From contig JAAUPF010000031.1 of NCBI GenBank assembly GCA_012034575.1, positions 1 through 49,110 on the forward strand: DNA of 49,110 nucleotides. Reading direction: 5' to 3'. Made by a program: the position numbers and the translations under genes. Below are positions 26,201 to 34,124 of this stretch, one piece after another (the stretch's first letter is position 1; every line of letters begins with the position of its first letter). The notes beneath the pieces are model-generated. The model was not told the DNA's origin. It was given only the letters and a program-made list of their open reading frames with translations, and made no database searches. The stretch comes from Richelia sp. CSU_2_1. GTDB taxonomy: Bacteria; Cyanobacteriota; Cyanobacteriia; Cyanobacteriales; Microcoleaceae.

Positions 26201-28828
26201 CGCAAAGACCGCACGATTTTTCACCAACAACTTGTAATGACCGCCATCCGCGACGCGCAAAATAATTTTACCGGTCATTACTGCTTCATGAAAGATATCA
26301 GCGATCGCAAACAAGCAGAATTAGCACTGCTGCGAGTTACTCAAGCAGTAGAATGTACCAGCGATGCGATCGGTATTTCCGATTTGCACGGACAGTCTAT
26401 TTACCACAATCAATCCTTTATTCAACGGTACGGCTACACCCCCGCAGAATTGAATAGCGCCGGCGGCATCACAGCACTTTACTCCCAAAATAAAGAGCTA
26501 TTAGAAATGTTTAAAAGCATCCGCAAAGGTCAATCTTGGCAAGGCGAACTTAAAATCAAAACTAAAAGTAACGAACTGGTAACAACTTTATTTCGAGCCG
26601 ACAGCATTAAAGATGAAAATGGCAATTTAATCGGCTTAGTCGGAGTAATTACCGATATCACCGAACGCAAACTAGCAGAAGTTGCCCTAGTGCAGCAATT
26701 AAGGCGAGAGCGGCTGGTAGTTGCCATGCTCGATCGCATTCGTTCCTCCCTTAATTTAGAAGAAGTTCTCACCGCCGCTGTCGAACAAGTGCGGAAATTC
26801 CTGCAAACAGAGCGCACAATTATTTACCGCTTCAATCTTGATTGGACGGGGACAGTAGTTGTCAATTCCGTCGCCGAAAATTGCAGGTCGCTGAACGGTT
26901 TAAACTTTAAAGATATCTTCTTTGGCGAAAGGTTTATTGCTCTTTACCAACAAGGTTTTGTCCGAGCGATCGAAGATATTTACAGTGCAGAACTGACGAA
27001 AAATCACATGAATTTTCTGGTAGAATACGAAGTAAAAGCTACTTTAGTAGTTCCTATTTTACAAGCAAAAGACAGTATTGCTAGTACGCGATCGACCCCA
27101 GAAAATCAACTCTGGGGGCTGCTGGTAGCCCACGACTGCAAGGGTCCCCGTTCCTGGGATTCATCCGAAATAGAATCCCTCAGACAGTTGTGCGTCCAAT
27201 TGGCGATCGCGATCCAGCAGTCAACCCTATTTCAACAAGCACAAACCGAATTAGCCGATCGCAAACAAGCCGAATTAGCCCTGCAACAAGCCAAAGAATC
27301 AGCAGAAACCGCTAACAGGGCAAAAAGCGAATTTCTCGCCAACATGAGCCACGAACTGCGAACGCCTTTAAATGGCGTTTTAGGTTACGCTCAAATCCTC
27401 AAAACCGACAAAGATTTAAGCCCCGAACACCAACAAAGTCTCAGCAACATTCAGCAGTGCGGCCAACACTTGCTGATGTTAATTGACGATGTTTTAGACC
27501 TTTCTAAAATCGAAGCTAGAAAAATGGAACTCTACCCTGCAGAGTTAAATTTTACCAACTTTACTAAAAGTCTTGCTGACCTATTCCAAATGCGGGCGTC
27601 TCAAAAAGGCATTACTTTCAGTTACGAACAACTATCTCCCTTACCTAACTGCGTCCAAGCCGATGAAAAAAGATTGCGACAAGTTCTGATTAATTTACTC
27701 AGCAATGCAGTGAAATTTACTGACAGTGGCGGAGTAACTTTCAAAGTCGGCTATGTCGGTACCGGGGCTTGGAGTCGGGGACAAGGAGAAAACTATGAAT
27801 TGGCAGTTTTAAGCTCTGAATTGAAACAGAATTATATGCGCTTCGCCGCAGGATCGATCGCAACTCAACACTCTCTCAAAATCCGCTTTCAAATCGAAGA
27901 TACTGGTACGGGAATCGAACCCAGCAAGCTAGAAGAAATCTTTTTGCCCTTCCACCAAGCCAGCACCAACAAATTTGTTGAAGGCACCGGCTTGGGACTT
28001 TCGATCAGTCAAAAACTAGCAAAAATGATGGGCTGCGAAATCCGCGTCAACAGCACTTTGGGCAAAGGTAGCACTTTCTGGTTGGATTTAGAATTGCCCG
28101 CATTCAAACGCTACTTAGAAGTACCTTCTTTAGAAGAAAAACCCTGGGTGGTAGGTTTTGTTGGCGACAAGCGCAAAGTGCTGATTGCAGACGACGATCG
28201 AGTAAATCGATCGATGTTATCCAGCCTCCTTTCCCGTTTGGGATTTGAAGTAATGCAGGCCGAAAACGGTCGAGAATGCCTCCGCAAAGCACTCGAATTT
28301 AAACCCGATGCAATTTTAATTGACTTGTTGATGCCCGTGATGGACGGCTTAGAAACCGCGAGGCAATTGCGGCAGTTGCCTGAATTAAAAGATGTGGTGT
28401 TAATTGCCCTGTCAGCTAGCGTTTTTGAAAGCACGCAGCAAGAAAGCATTCTCGCAGGGTGCGATCGATTTGTCCCCAAACCGATCGAAGCAAATCACTT
28501 TTTAGAACAGTTGCGATCGCACCTAGGACTGGAATGGATTTACGAAGAATCTGTCGAAACCAAAAAGCGGAGAAATCAAAATTTAACAGCAGCACCCGAT
28601 GTTCCTACTTATTCTTCTCTGTTGCCCGGTGCTGCTGCGTCGGTAACAACCTTGTTGAAACTAGCAGCTATGGGTGACATCGAAGGCGTTGCAGAAGAGA
28701 CTGCTAGAATAGAAAATTTAGAGCCTAAATTAATGCCGCTGGTGGCGCGCATTCGCCAACTTACTAAAGGATTTCAGCTCAAACAAGTCCGCAGTCTCTT
28801 AAAAGAATATATTGATGGTAAAGGATAA
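23270..28828 (+). CDS. Multi-sensor hybrid histidine kinase (REC, 8 PAS, GAF, HisKA, HATPase, REC)
   Basis: A 1852-residue soluble signalling hub. Order: receiver (Asp67 in LLDLSLPDSRG), then eight PAS units between residues about 140 and 1150, many ending in a PAC motif such as GTIRDITEYRR or GVITDITERK, then a cyanobacteriochrome-like GAF (about 1165-1330), HisKA with His1361 (NMSHELRTPLNG), HATPase (LLSNAVKFTD, GTGLGLSISQ) and a second receiver (Asp1685 in LIDLLMPVMDG). In the GAF, the position of the canonical bilin-binding Cys before His is Asn1245 (TKNHMNF), so bilin attachment there is unlikely. PAS domains may bind flavin, haem or other ligands; not readable here. The ATG at 23270 lacks a ribosome-binding site because the IsrB element ends just upstream, so the native start or leader may have been displaced. 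Confidence 0.93.
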   Translation: MKAVFNLLSATSLKILLIEDNPQEAELIEYLLSEISISQQVSVTKADRLREAQDLLEQENFDIILLDLSLPDSRGIETVARVQEYALNVPIVVLTAQNDEELALRLISAGVQDYLVKRKIDSELLIRSLRYAIERQNSQDALRKSEEKYRSIVENSLVGIAIVAPVTNPPTCENCNWIETNDALCNLLGYEGGELVKKNWLELTHPEDRHDNLEQLSQILSGAIDGCVSDKRWLRKDGEILYTRVSLRCIRGRDGSIDRIIKVILDVSDRYRYETQLKASEQFLNHVINATPDPVFVKDDRHRWMILNDAFCQLVGKPRSELIGKSNLAFFPQQETEICFQTDQQVLQTGIATETEASFTDSRDKKHIISTKKTVFQKPDGSKIIVGTIRDITEYRRQQTALEHSEARFQKLVANLPGLIYQFRLSATGKKSFPYISSGSRQLYELEPEAIEQNAELIFGRVHPDDRQHLEESIAISAATMQPWHSQWRHILLSGKIKWLQGASRPETVNSETNSEGNADIVWDGLVMDITELKQAQAERDRFFTISLDLLCIIGFDGYFKRLNPSWSSALGYSIAELLAKPVLEFIHPDDRAATIAEGEKLMAGTPSFYFENRYLCKDGSYKWLLWTASPYSEEGLVYAAGRDITSRKQAEVALQRQAAAMAAAYDGIAIFNANQKYIYANDAYLKMYGFKNASQLLGKSWEILYRNAEIQRFDREIVSSLKQKGYCHTEVTGYRPDGTQFHQELSLTAIAGGEIISIVRDISNRKQAEIALRESQRRYRTLAESSPVCIFHSDAFGNCLYVNQRWTEITGLNPEIAAQNGWLNAIHPEDLERVKTEWYRAIVGKIPFKSEYRFQRPDGAVIWAICQAVAEIGDGGEIKGYVGTITDISDRKKAEEELREVTVSLENALEGISRLDAQGNYISVNKAYASAAGYEPSDTIGMKWPLTVHPDDLEKLQAAYELMLQTGKVELEAKGVRKDRTIFHQQLVMTAIRDAQNNFTGHYCFMKDISDRKQAELALLRVTQAVECTSDAIGISDLHGQSIYHNQSFIQRYGYTPAELNSAGGITALYSQNKELLEMFKSIRKGQSWQGELKIKTKSNELVTTLFRADSIKDENGNLIGLVGVITDITERKLAEVALVQQLRRERLVVAMLDRIRSSLNLEEVLTAAVEQVRKFLQTERTIIYRFNLDWTGTVVVNSVAENCRSLNGLNFKDIFFGERFIALYQQGFVRAIEDIYSAELTKNHMNFLVEYEVKATLVVPILQAKDSIASTRSTPENQLWGLLVAHDCKGPRSWDSSEIESLRQLCVQLAIAIQQSTLFQQAQTELADRKQAELALQQAKESAETANRAKSEFLANMSHELRTPLNGVLGYAQILKTDKDLSPEHQQSLSNIQQCGQHLLMLIDDVLDLSKIEARKMELYPAELNFTNFTKSLADLFQMRASQKGITFSYEQLSPLPNCVQADEKRLRQVLINLLSNAVKFTDSGGVTFKVGYVGTGAWSRGQGENYELAVLSSELKQNYMRFAAGSIATQHSLKIRFQIEDTGTGIEPSKLEEIFLPFHQASTNKFVEGTGLGLSISQKLAKMMGCEIRVNSTLGKGSTFWLDLELPAFKRYLEVPSLEEKPWVVGFVGDKRKVLIADDDRVNRSMLSSLLSRLGFEVMQAENGRECLRKALEFKPDAILIDLLMPVMDGLETARQLRQLPELKDVVLIALSASVFESTQQESILAGCDRFVPKPIEANHFLEQLRSHLGLEWIYEESVETKKRRNQNLTAAPDVPTYSSLLPGAAASVTTLLKLAAMGDIEGVAEETARIENLEPKLMPLVARIRQLTKGFQLKQVRSLLKEYIDGKG

Positions 28829-28989
28829 TAGCGATCGACCCGAAGCGATCGCCCTTACTCAATTTTCTGATAAAAGCTCGATCGTCACCCTGCCACCCGC
28901 CAAATTTAGCTCAATTTCTGAAATTTACCGTTAGATTCGTTACAGTAAAGGCAGACCTTTAAGCTCAATCCACCGACACCAAGCACCCT
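28829..28989. promoter_or_regulatory. Spacer upstream of the sigma factor gene
   Basis: About 160 bp rich in HIP1-type CGATCG sites with an imperfect GCGATCGACCCGAAGCGATCGC inverted arrangement right after the kinase stop. It may serve as both the kinase 3' end and the sigma gene promoter; no clear boxes. Confidence 0.35.
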
Positions 28990-30093
28990 ATGCCAGAATT
29001 CGACTCTGAGAACTCTCTAGGCGGGAACTCTCCAGGCAATTTTGCGGTGGCACCCGAGACCTCATTCGCTCTAGTTCCAGAGTATGAGGACGGCAACATC
29101 AAACGTCCGACTGCAACTCGCTCCTCAGCTTACAATAACTGGTCTGCCGAAGATCCCGTGGGAATTTTGTTTAAAGAAATGGCCCGCTATCCCCTGCTGA
29201 ATGCCTCCGAAGAGCTGGAGTTAGCCCGTCACATCCGAGAATTGGTAGCTTTAGAAGCACTCGAACAGCGTTTGAATTATGAATTGGGGAGATCTCCCAC
29301 CAGGGCGGAACTTGCCTCTGCTGCGGGATTGAGCGAATCTCAACTGCAAGCGCGCCGCCACCAGTGGCAATCGGCAAAACAGAAAATGATCGGCTCGAAT
29401 TTAAGATTGGTAGTTTCGATAGCCAAACGCTACCTCAATCGGGGCGTACCTTTTCTGGATTTAATTCAGGAAGGAGCTTTAGGTTTGAATCGAGCTGCTG
29501 AAAAGTTTGACCCTGAAAAAGGTTACAAGTTTTCTACTTATGCTTATTGGTGGATTCGCCAAGGAATTACCCGCACAATTGCCAATCAAGGGCGGACGAT
29601 TCGCTTGCCGGTTCACATTGTCGAACAGTTAAGTAAACTGAAAAGAGCTTATCGGGATCTGAAACGTTCTCTGCAACGCAATCCCACTGAATCTGAGCTG
29701 GCAAAAGAAATTGAAATTACTGTCGAGCACTTGCGCTACCTCCAGCAAGTGCGCCATCAATCTTTGTCTCTCAACCACCGCATCGGTACGGAAGAAAGTT
29801 CGGAATTGTTGGATGTGCTTGAGGATAATGCGACGCAATCTCCTGAAGCCCAGATGAACGAGATGATGATGCGCCAAGATATTTTGGAGGTGTTGGAAAA
29901 TATTTTAACGGAACGGGAAAAAGAGATTGTTGCTTTGCGTTACGGTTTGATGACGGGCGAACCTTACACTTTAGAAGAAGTCAGCAGTTTGTTCAATTTG
30001 TCTCGCGAACGGGTGCGCCAAATTCAAAACAAGGCGATGCGAAAACTGCGCAGGCCTCAAGTCACGGAACGCTTGAAGGGTTGGTTAAAATAA
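28990..30093 (+). CDS. RNA polymerase sigma factor, sigma-70 family (group 2-like)
   Basis: The 367-residue sigma factor has a 55-residue variable N-terminus, region 1.2 (DPVGILFKEMARYPLL), regions 2.1-2.4 (NLRLVVSIAKRYLNRGVPFL, YKFSTYAYWWIRQGITR), region 3 (PVHIVEQLSKLKRAYRDL) and region 4 with the -35-binding helix-turn-helix (TLEEVSSLFNLSRERVRQIQ). Lacking a long region 1.1, it fits the alternative, non-essential group 2 factors (SigB/C/D/E types) that cyanobacteria use for stress, carbon and nitrogen responses. I cannot assign the letter. It lies downstream of the large hybrid kinase on the same strand but 160 bp away, so it is probably separately transcribed. Confidence 0.92.
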   Translation: MPEFDSENSLGGNSPGNFAVAPETSFALVPEYEDGNIKRPTATRSSAYNNWSAEDPVGILFKEMARYPLLNASEELELARHIRELVALEALEQRLNYELGRSPTRAELASAAGLSESQLQARRHQWQSAKQKMIGSNLRLVVSIAKRYLNRGVPFLDLIQEGALGLNRAAEKFDPEKGYKFSTYAYWWIRQGITRTIANQGRTIRLPVHIVEQLSKLKRAYRDLKRSLQRNPTESELAKEIEITVEHLRYLQQVRHQSLSLNHRIGTEESSELLDVLEDNATQSPEAQMNEMMMRQDILEVLENILTEREKEIVALRYGLMTGEPYTLEEVSSLFNLSRERVRQIQNKAMRKLRRPQVTERLKGWLK

Positions 30094-30094
30094 A

Positions 30095-30157
30095 GTCATT
30101 AGTTATGAGTCATTAGTCATTAGTTATGAGTCATTAGTCATTAGTTATGAGTCATTA
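30095..30157 (+). repeat. 21-bp tandem repeat, three copies
   Basis: Three exact copies of a 21-bp unit made of three heptamers (GTCATTA, GTTATGA, GTCATTA) begin two bases after the sigma-factor stop codon. Another case of heptamers starting at a stop codon. Confidence 0.9.
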
Positions 30158-30174
30158 GTCAGCAGTCATCAGTT

Positions 30175-31027
30175 AATTACCTTCCCGATTTTGCGTCGGT
30201 ACAACAGTCAATTGCGCTCCGATTTGTTGTCAGGACACGGCACTGCCGTGTCCCTACGAACGATCGAATAGATATTGCGCGATCGAAATATTCTCGACTT
30301 TTTTATGGTAATCGATCGGACCAGATCTTAACTGTAGGGACACCACATTGTTGTGTCCTTTAGCCGCAAGATTCGCGATTTTTTGTGAATCGGTATGGTA
30401 CAATTTGTCAGACAACAATTAATTACCTTCCCGATTTTGCGTCGATACAACAGTTAGTTGCCCTTCGATTTGTTGCCAGGACACGGCAGTGCCGTGTCCC
30501 TACGAACGATGGAATAGATATTGCGCGATCGAAATATTCTCGACTTTTTTATGGTAATCGATCGGACCCGATCTTAACTGTAGGGACACAACATTGTTGT
30601 ATCCTTTAGCCGCAACATTCGCGATTTTTTGTGAATCGGTATGGTAGAATTTGTCATACAACAATTAATTACCTTCCCAATTTTGCGTCGATACAACAGT
30701 TAGTTGCCCTCCGATTTGTTGCCAGGACACGGCACTGCCGTGTCCCTACGAACGATCGAATAGATATTGCGCGATCGAAATATTCTCGACTTTTTTATGG
30801 TAATCGATCGGACCCGATCTTAACTGTAGGGACACAACATTGTTGTGTCCTTTAGCCGCAAGATTCGCGATTTTTTGTGAATCGGTATGGTACAATTTGT
30901 CAGACAACAATTAATTACCTTCTCGATTTTGCGTCGATACAACAGTCAATTGCGCTCCGATTTGTTGCCCGGACACGGCAGTGCCGTGTCCCTACGAACG
31001 ATCGAATAGATATTGCGCGATCGAATA
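30175..31027 (+). repeat. Tandem array, 3.5 copies of a 246-bp palindrome-rich unit
   Basis: Units begin at 30175, 30421, 30667 and 30913 (period exactly 246 bp); the fourth is cut off at about 31027. Each unit has a near-perfect palindrome built on GGACACGGCA and TGCCGTGTCC (centres at 30243, 30489, 30735, 30981), and the full units also have a second one built on GGACACAACA and TGTTGTGTCC. The central base of the first palindrome reads C, G, C, G in the four copies. Short frames of 64-74 codons in each unit are by-products of the repeat and not genes. Confidence 0.95.
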
Positions 31028-31135
31028 TTTATTTTAAAGGTTGCAAGTGTCTCGATCGCCCCTTGATGTGATATCTTGATTAATGGCAGATTCCTTCTGC
31101 CTTCTTTCCTCATCCTTCTTCCTTCTTCCTTCATT

Positions 31136-31633
31136 ATGTCTTCTGAGATAATTTTGCGTCCCGCAGTTTTGGCCGATGCGCCGGTGCTGTTCGATTTGAT
31201 TAAAGCTTTAGCCGAGTACGAAAAGTTATCTCATGCAGTGACTGGTAGTGTTGCGGATTTGGAACAGCATTTGTTTGGACCTCGCCCTTTTGCCGAAGCG
31301 ATTTTAGCAGAATTGGACGGGCAGGCTGTCGGTTGGGCGCTGTTTTTTTACAACTATTCTACTTTCTTGACAAAGCCGGGAATTTATTTGGAAGATTTGT
31401 TCGTACTTCCTGAATTTCGAGGTCGGGGAATCGGCAAATCTCTGATTGTTTATTTGGCTAAATTGGCAGTGGAAAGAGATTGCGGGCGCTTGGAATGGAG
31501 TGTTTTGGATTGGAACGAACTAGCTATTGGTTTTTACAAACGCATGGGTGCTGATGTGCTGCCCGATTGGCGGATTTGCCGCGTCGCGGGCGAATCTTTG
31601 GCTAGTTTAGCATCTGGCTCGGATTTGGTGTAG
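31136..31633 (+). CDS. GNAT N-acetyltransferase (SAT1-like)
   Basis: The 165-residue acetyltransferase transfers acetyl from acetyl-CoA to an amine. It resembles the spermidine/diamine acetyltransferase branch: LRPAVLADAPVLFDLIKALA with EYEKL at the N-terminus, YLEDLFVLPEFRGRGIGKSL carrying the acetyl-CoA pyrophosphate loop (RGRGIG), and WNELAIGFYKRMGA near the C-terminus. A polyamine-like or amino-acid-derived substrate is plausible but not shown. The frame is open further upstream only through a TTCTTCC-type repeat, so the start is the ATG at 31136. Confidence 0.9.
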   Translation: MSSEIILRPAVLADAPVLFDLIKALAEYEKLSHAVTGSVADLEQHLFGPRPFAEAILAELDGQAVGWALFFYNYSTFLTKPGIYLEDLFVLPEFRGRGIGKSLIVYLAKLAVERDCGRLEWSVLDWNELAIGFYKRMGADVLPDWRICRVAGESLASLASGSDLV

Positions 31634-31694
31634 TTAATTGCCAAAAGTATAGGAAAATTTAAATGATATCTGAATTCGATCGGGAGATAAGATT

Positions 31695-31901
31695 GTGACG
31701 ATCTGGGTAAACGAGCAAATCGATCCGTCCGGTATTCTTTATGCTTGCATTGCTTGCTGCGATGAAACTCAGGCTAAGGAATGCCACGCCTCTTTCAAGC
31801 AGAATTTGACAGAAGAGCAAAAAGAACTCGGCTGGGTAGCTAGATTGCGCACTGTTAGCTCTTGGGATGAAGTTCCGGTTAATGCTTTGAAATTGAATTG
31901 A
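31695..31901 (+). CDS. Small conserved hypothetical protein
   Basis: A 68-residue product starting with GTG and preceded by GGGAG. It is rich in Cys and charged residues (LYACIACCDETQAKECHASF, VARLRTVSSWDEV). I do not recognise a named family. The composition and ribosome-binding site support a real gene. It follows the GNAT gene by 60 bp on the same strand and may be co-transcribed with it. Confidence 0.7.
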   Translation: MTIWVNEQIDPSGILYACIACCDETQAKECHASFKQNLTEEQKELGWVARLRTVSSWDEVPVNALKLN

Positions 31902-32637
31902 ACTCTAGCTTTTCTGAGGTTTGCAGGAGGGATACCTTGATAATTGGTAATTGGTAATTGGTAATTGGTAATTGGTAATTGCTTGAGAGTGTACCCCTTT
32001 GATAACTGCTATAGCTAGAATTCGATCGCCTCTGAAACAACATCTCAAATATTAAATATTCAATGGGATGACTGGCGGCGTCTTAGGGTGAAGTGTATCC
32101 GCAGTTACGTTTTCTTTAAGAAGTAGTATCACATTATTGCGGCAAATGCAAGCATATTTTATAAAAAAATGCAAGCTGCGTCTTGATGGGAATTTGCTGT
32201 TGAGTTGTTTGCGCCGCCATGTCTCCGGAAAAGGGGGCGAAAATTGGGCTGCTTGGAATGCCAAAAGTAGAGCGCGCTAAAAGTAAGGACGATCGTACTT
32301 GTTTGCACCACTGCGATCGATTACTATAAATAAATAGATAAATCTTAAAAAAAGCTGAAAATTCAGAAATGGTGCATACTAATTTGCGATCGCAATAATA
32401 TCCGCCTTAAGAAATATCTTTTTTCTTCTGCCTTCAGCCCCTGCATCAAAGCATTAATTCGTTCAGCGGTAACTCTGTACGCTAATTTTTGATGGAATTT
32501 GGCACAAATCCCGACAATTGTAACTTCGCCTACCAAATTTCGATGAAATGTACGAACCCTCCACCTCAGATACCGCAATCGATCCAAAAACCACAACCGC
32601 ACTCAGCAAATTTTTCTCATTGTCAAATTAACTCGTT
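31902..32637. other. Intergenic region with TTGGTAA heptamers; two doubtful small ORFs
   Basis: About 735 bp. Five TTGGTAA-type heptamers lie at about 31940-31981. Two minus-strand frames, 32052-32264 (70 codons) and 32363-32602 (79 codons, GTG start directly after a stop codon), show no family motif or ribosome-binding site; the second has a protein-like Arg-rich composition and cannot be excluded. The rest is AT-rich and featureless to me. Confidence 0.45.
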
Positions 32638-33632
32638 ATGATAGAAACCTTATTCCATGCTTATACCCCCCTAATTATTTGGACGGGTCTGGGATTGCTG
32701 CTATTTCGCTACATTCCCGTCAACTTTCCCAAACTGTTAGGAAATTTACTTTACTGGGTGGGAATCCCGCTGCAAATTTTTGTTTTAGCCCGTCAAAGCG
32801 AATTTTCCGGTGCAGTTAGCATCACCCCGGTAATCACAGTATCTGTAATGTTTCTGAGTACGAGTTTGGCTTGGTTGAGTTGGTTGTTGCTGCGAAAAAT
32901 CAGTGCGATTTACCTAAAAACAAGTTTATTTGGGGCAAAAAATTGCCGATCGATCTATTATTTCTCAACTTTAATTCCCTGAAGCGATCGAGCCAAGGCA
33001 GTTTTATCTTAGCAGCAATGTTAGCCAATACCGGCTTTGTCGGATTGGCAATGACTCCCGCTTTAATCGGCGCGGATAACAACAATTGGGCTGTTTTGTA
33101 CAGCGTCACCAATAACGTCATCGGTACTTACGGATTTGGGGTATTTATTGCCAGCTATTTCGGGCGATCGCAGCAACAAAATCGCTGGTGGACTCAACTT
33201 AGAGATGTAGTAACAGTTCCTGCTCTTTGGGCATTTTTCATCGGTTTTGCCACCAGAAACATCCCCTTACCTGAAACAGTAGAATCGGGATTGCAGGGAG
33301 CAATTTGGGTGGTAATTGCCAGCGCTTTGCTGTTAGTTGGTATCCGACTGCGGTCTATAAAAAAATGGCAAAGTTTTGAACTCGCATTAATCCCGTCGCT
33401 GTTAAAAGTTGCGATCGTACCGGTGCTAGTAGGATTGGGCGCAAGTTATTTCGGATTGAGCGGCGATCCGAGGTTGGTGCTGGTGATCATGTCGGGAACT
33501 CCCACAGCTTTAGCCGTGCTGATTTTAGCCGAAGTTTACGACCTCGATCGCGATTTATTAGCTAGCAGTATTGCCATTACTTCTGCAGGATTGCTGCTAA
33601 TGCTTCCTTTGTGGCTTGCTTGGTTTAGTTGA
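32638..33632 (+). pseudogene. AEC-family (auxin efflux carrier-like) transporter, split by a -1 frame change
   Basis: The 5' frame (32638-32982) encodes the first three spans (LFHAYTPLIIWTGLGLLLFR, NLLYWVGIPLQIFVLARQ). The 3' frame (readable from before 32871 to 33632) encodes the remaining spans (GSFILAAMLANTGFVGLAMT, LWAFFIGFATRNIPLP, GTPTALAVLILAEVYD). Joined, they give a normal-length AEC transporter. The frames overlap in the poorly conserved cytoplasmic loop. At 32937-32943 the zero-frame sequence is A AAA AAT, a classic -1 slippery heptamer, and slipping there joins the frames exactly. So it is either a one-base mutation, a sequence error or programmed frameshifting. The stop codon is formed in the first TTGACAG unit of the following array. 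Confidence 0.8.
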
Positions 33633-33732
33633 CAGTTGACAGTTGACAGTTGACAGTTGACAGTTGACAGTTGACAGTCATAAATATCAATTACCAATTA
33701 CCAATTACCAATTACCAATTACCCATTACCAA
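33629..33732 (+). repeat. Modular linker: TTGACAG array then AATTACC array
   Basis: Seven TTGACAG heptamers (33629-33677) begin at the transporter stop codon. They are followed by five AATTACC-type heptamers (about 33691-33730) that end a few bases before the ATG at 33737. Confidence 0.92.
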
Positions 33733-33736
33733 GAGA

Positions 33737-34006
33737 ATGAACGAGACAATAACTGCTACCGGTCTCCCTCCTGCATTCCCCGACCACACCCAATTGCCAG
33801 ACGAAGACGGTACCTTTGTGAAAAATTTTCAGGAGCATCCACAGAGCATTATTCTGACAGATTCGATCGGACCGATTTTAGAGCGATTGCATCCAGATGG
33901 ACAATACGAGATCGGGCAAGATTGCGGCATTTACTGGCGAGAAACCGATCGGTCGATTTTTCGACCGGATGCGACACGATATCAAATCCGGCCGTGCAAT
34001 TATTGA
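33737..34006 (+). pseudogene. Truncated Uma2-family (DUF820) endonuclease-like gene
   Basis: The 89 residues match the N-terminus of cyanobacterial Uma2 proteins: PDHTQLPDEDGTFVKNFQEH, ILTDSIGPILERLHPDGQY and CGIYWRETD. The conserved middle and catalytic PD-(D/E)XK-like part that should follow (about 130 residues) are missing; after the WRETD motif the frame becomes unrelated and stops. The start at the ATG at 33737 follows the heptamer linker. A second small frame at 33897-34079 does not continue the family. Truncated Uma2 copies are common in these genomes. Confidence 0.7.
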
Positions 34007-34124
34007 TATTTGTAGTATTGAGAACAGTCCAAACGAGCGAAATCCCGATCGGTCGATCGAGACTCAAGTCATTACATAAAAACCCATTTTTGCCCTTTTT
34101 CCCTGTCGATCGTTTCGATCGTTT

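Noticed and set aside
30095..31027. CRISPR array
   Set aside because: Units are 246 bp (or 21 bp) and directly abutting, with no 30-40 bp unique spacers, and no cas gene is near.
30385..31071. Three similar 64-74 codon ORFs
   Set aside because: Their similarity comes from the 246-bp DNA repeat; they span its palindromes and have no ribosome-binding site or family pattern.
32363..32602. 79-codon minus-strand ORF
   Set aside because: Starts with GTG directly after a stop, no ribosome-binding site, no family; left undecided in the intergenic entry.
33897..34079. Continuation of Uma2 in another frame
   Set aside because: The residues do not match the family's middle section; the gene is truncated, not just frameshifted.
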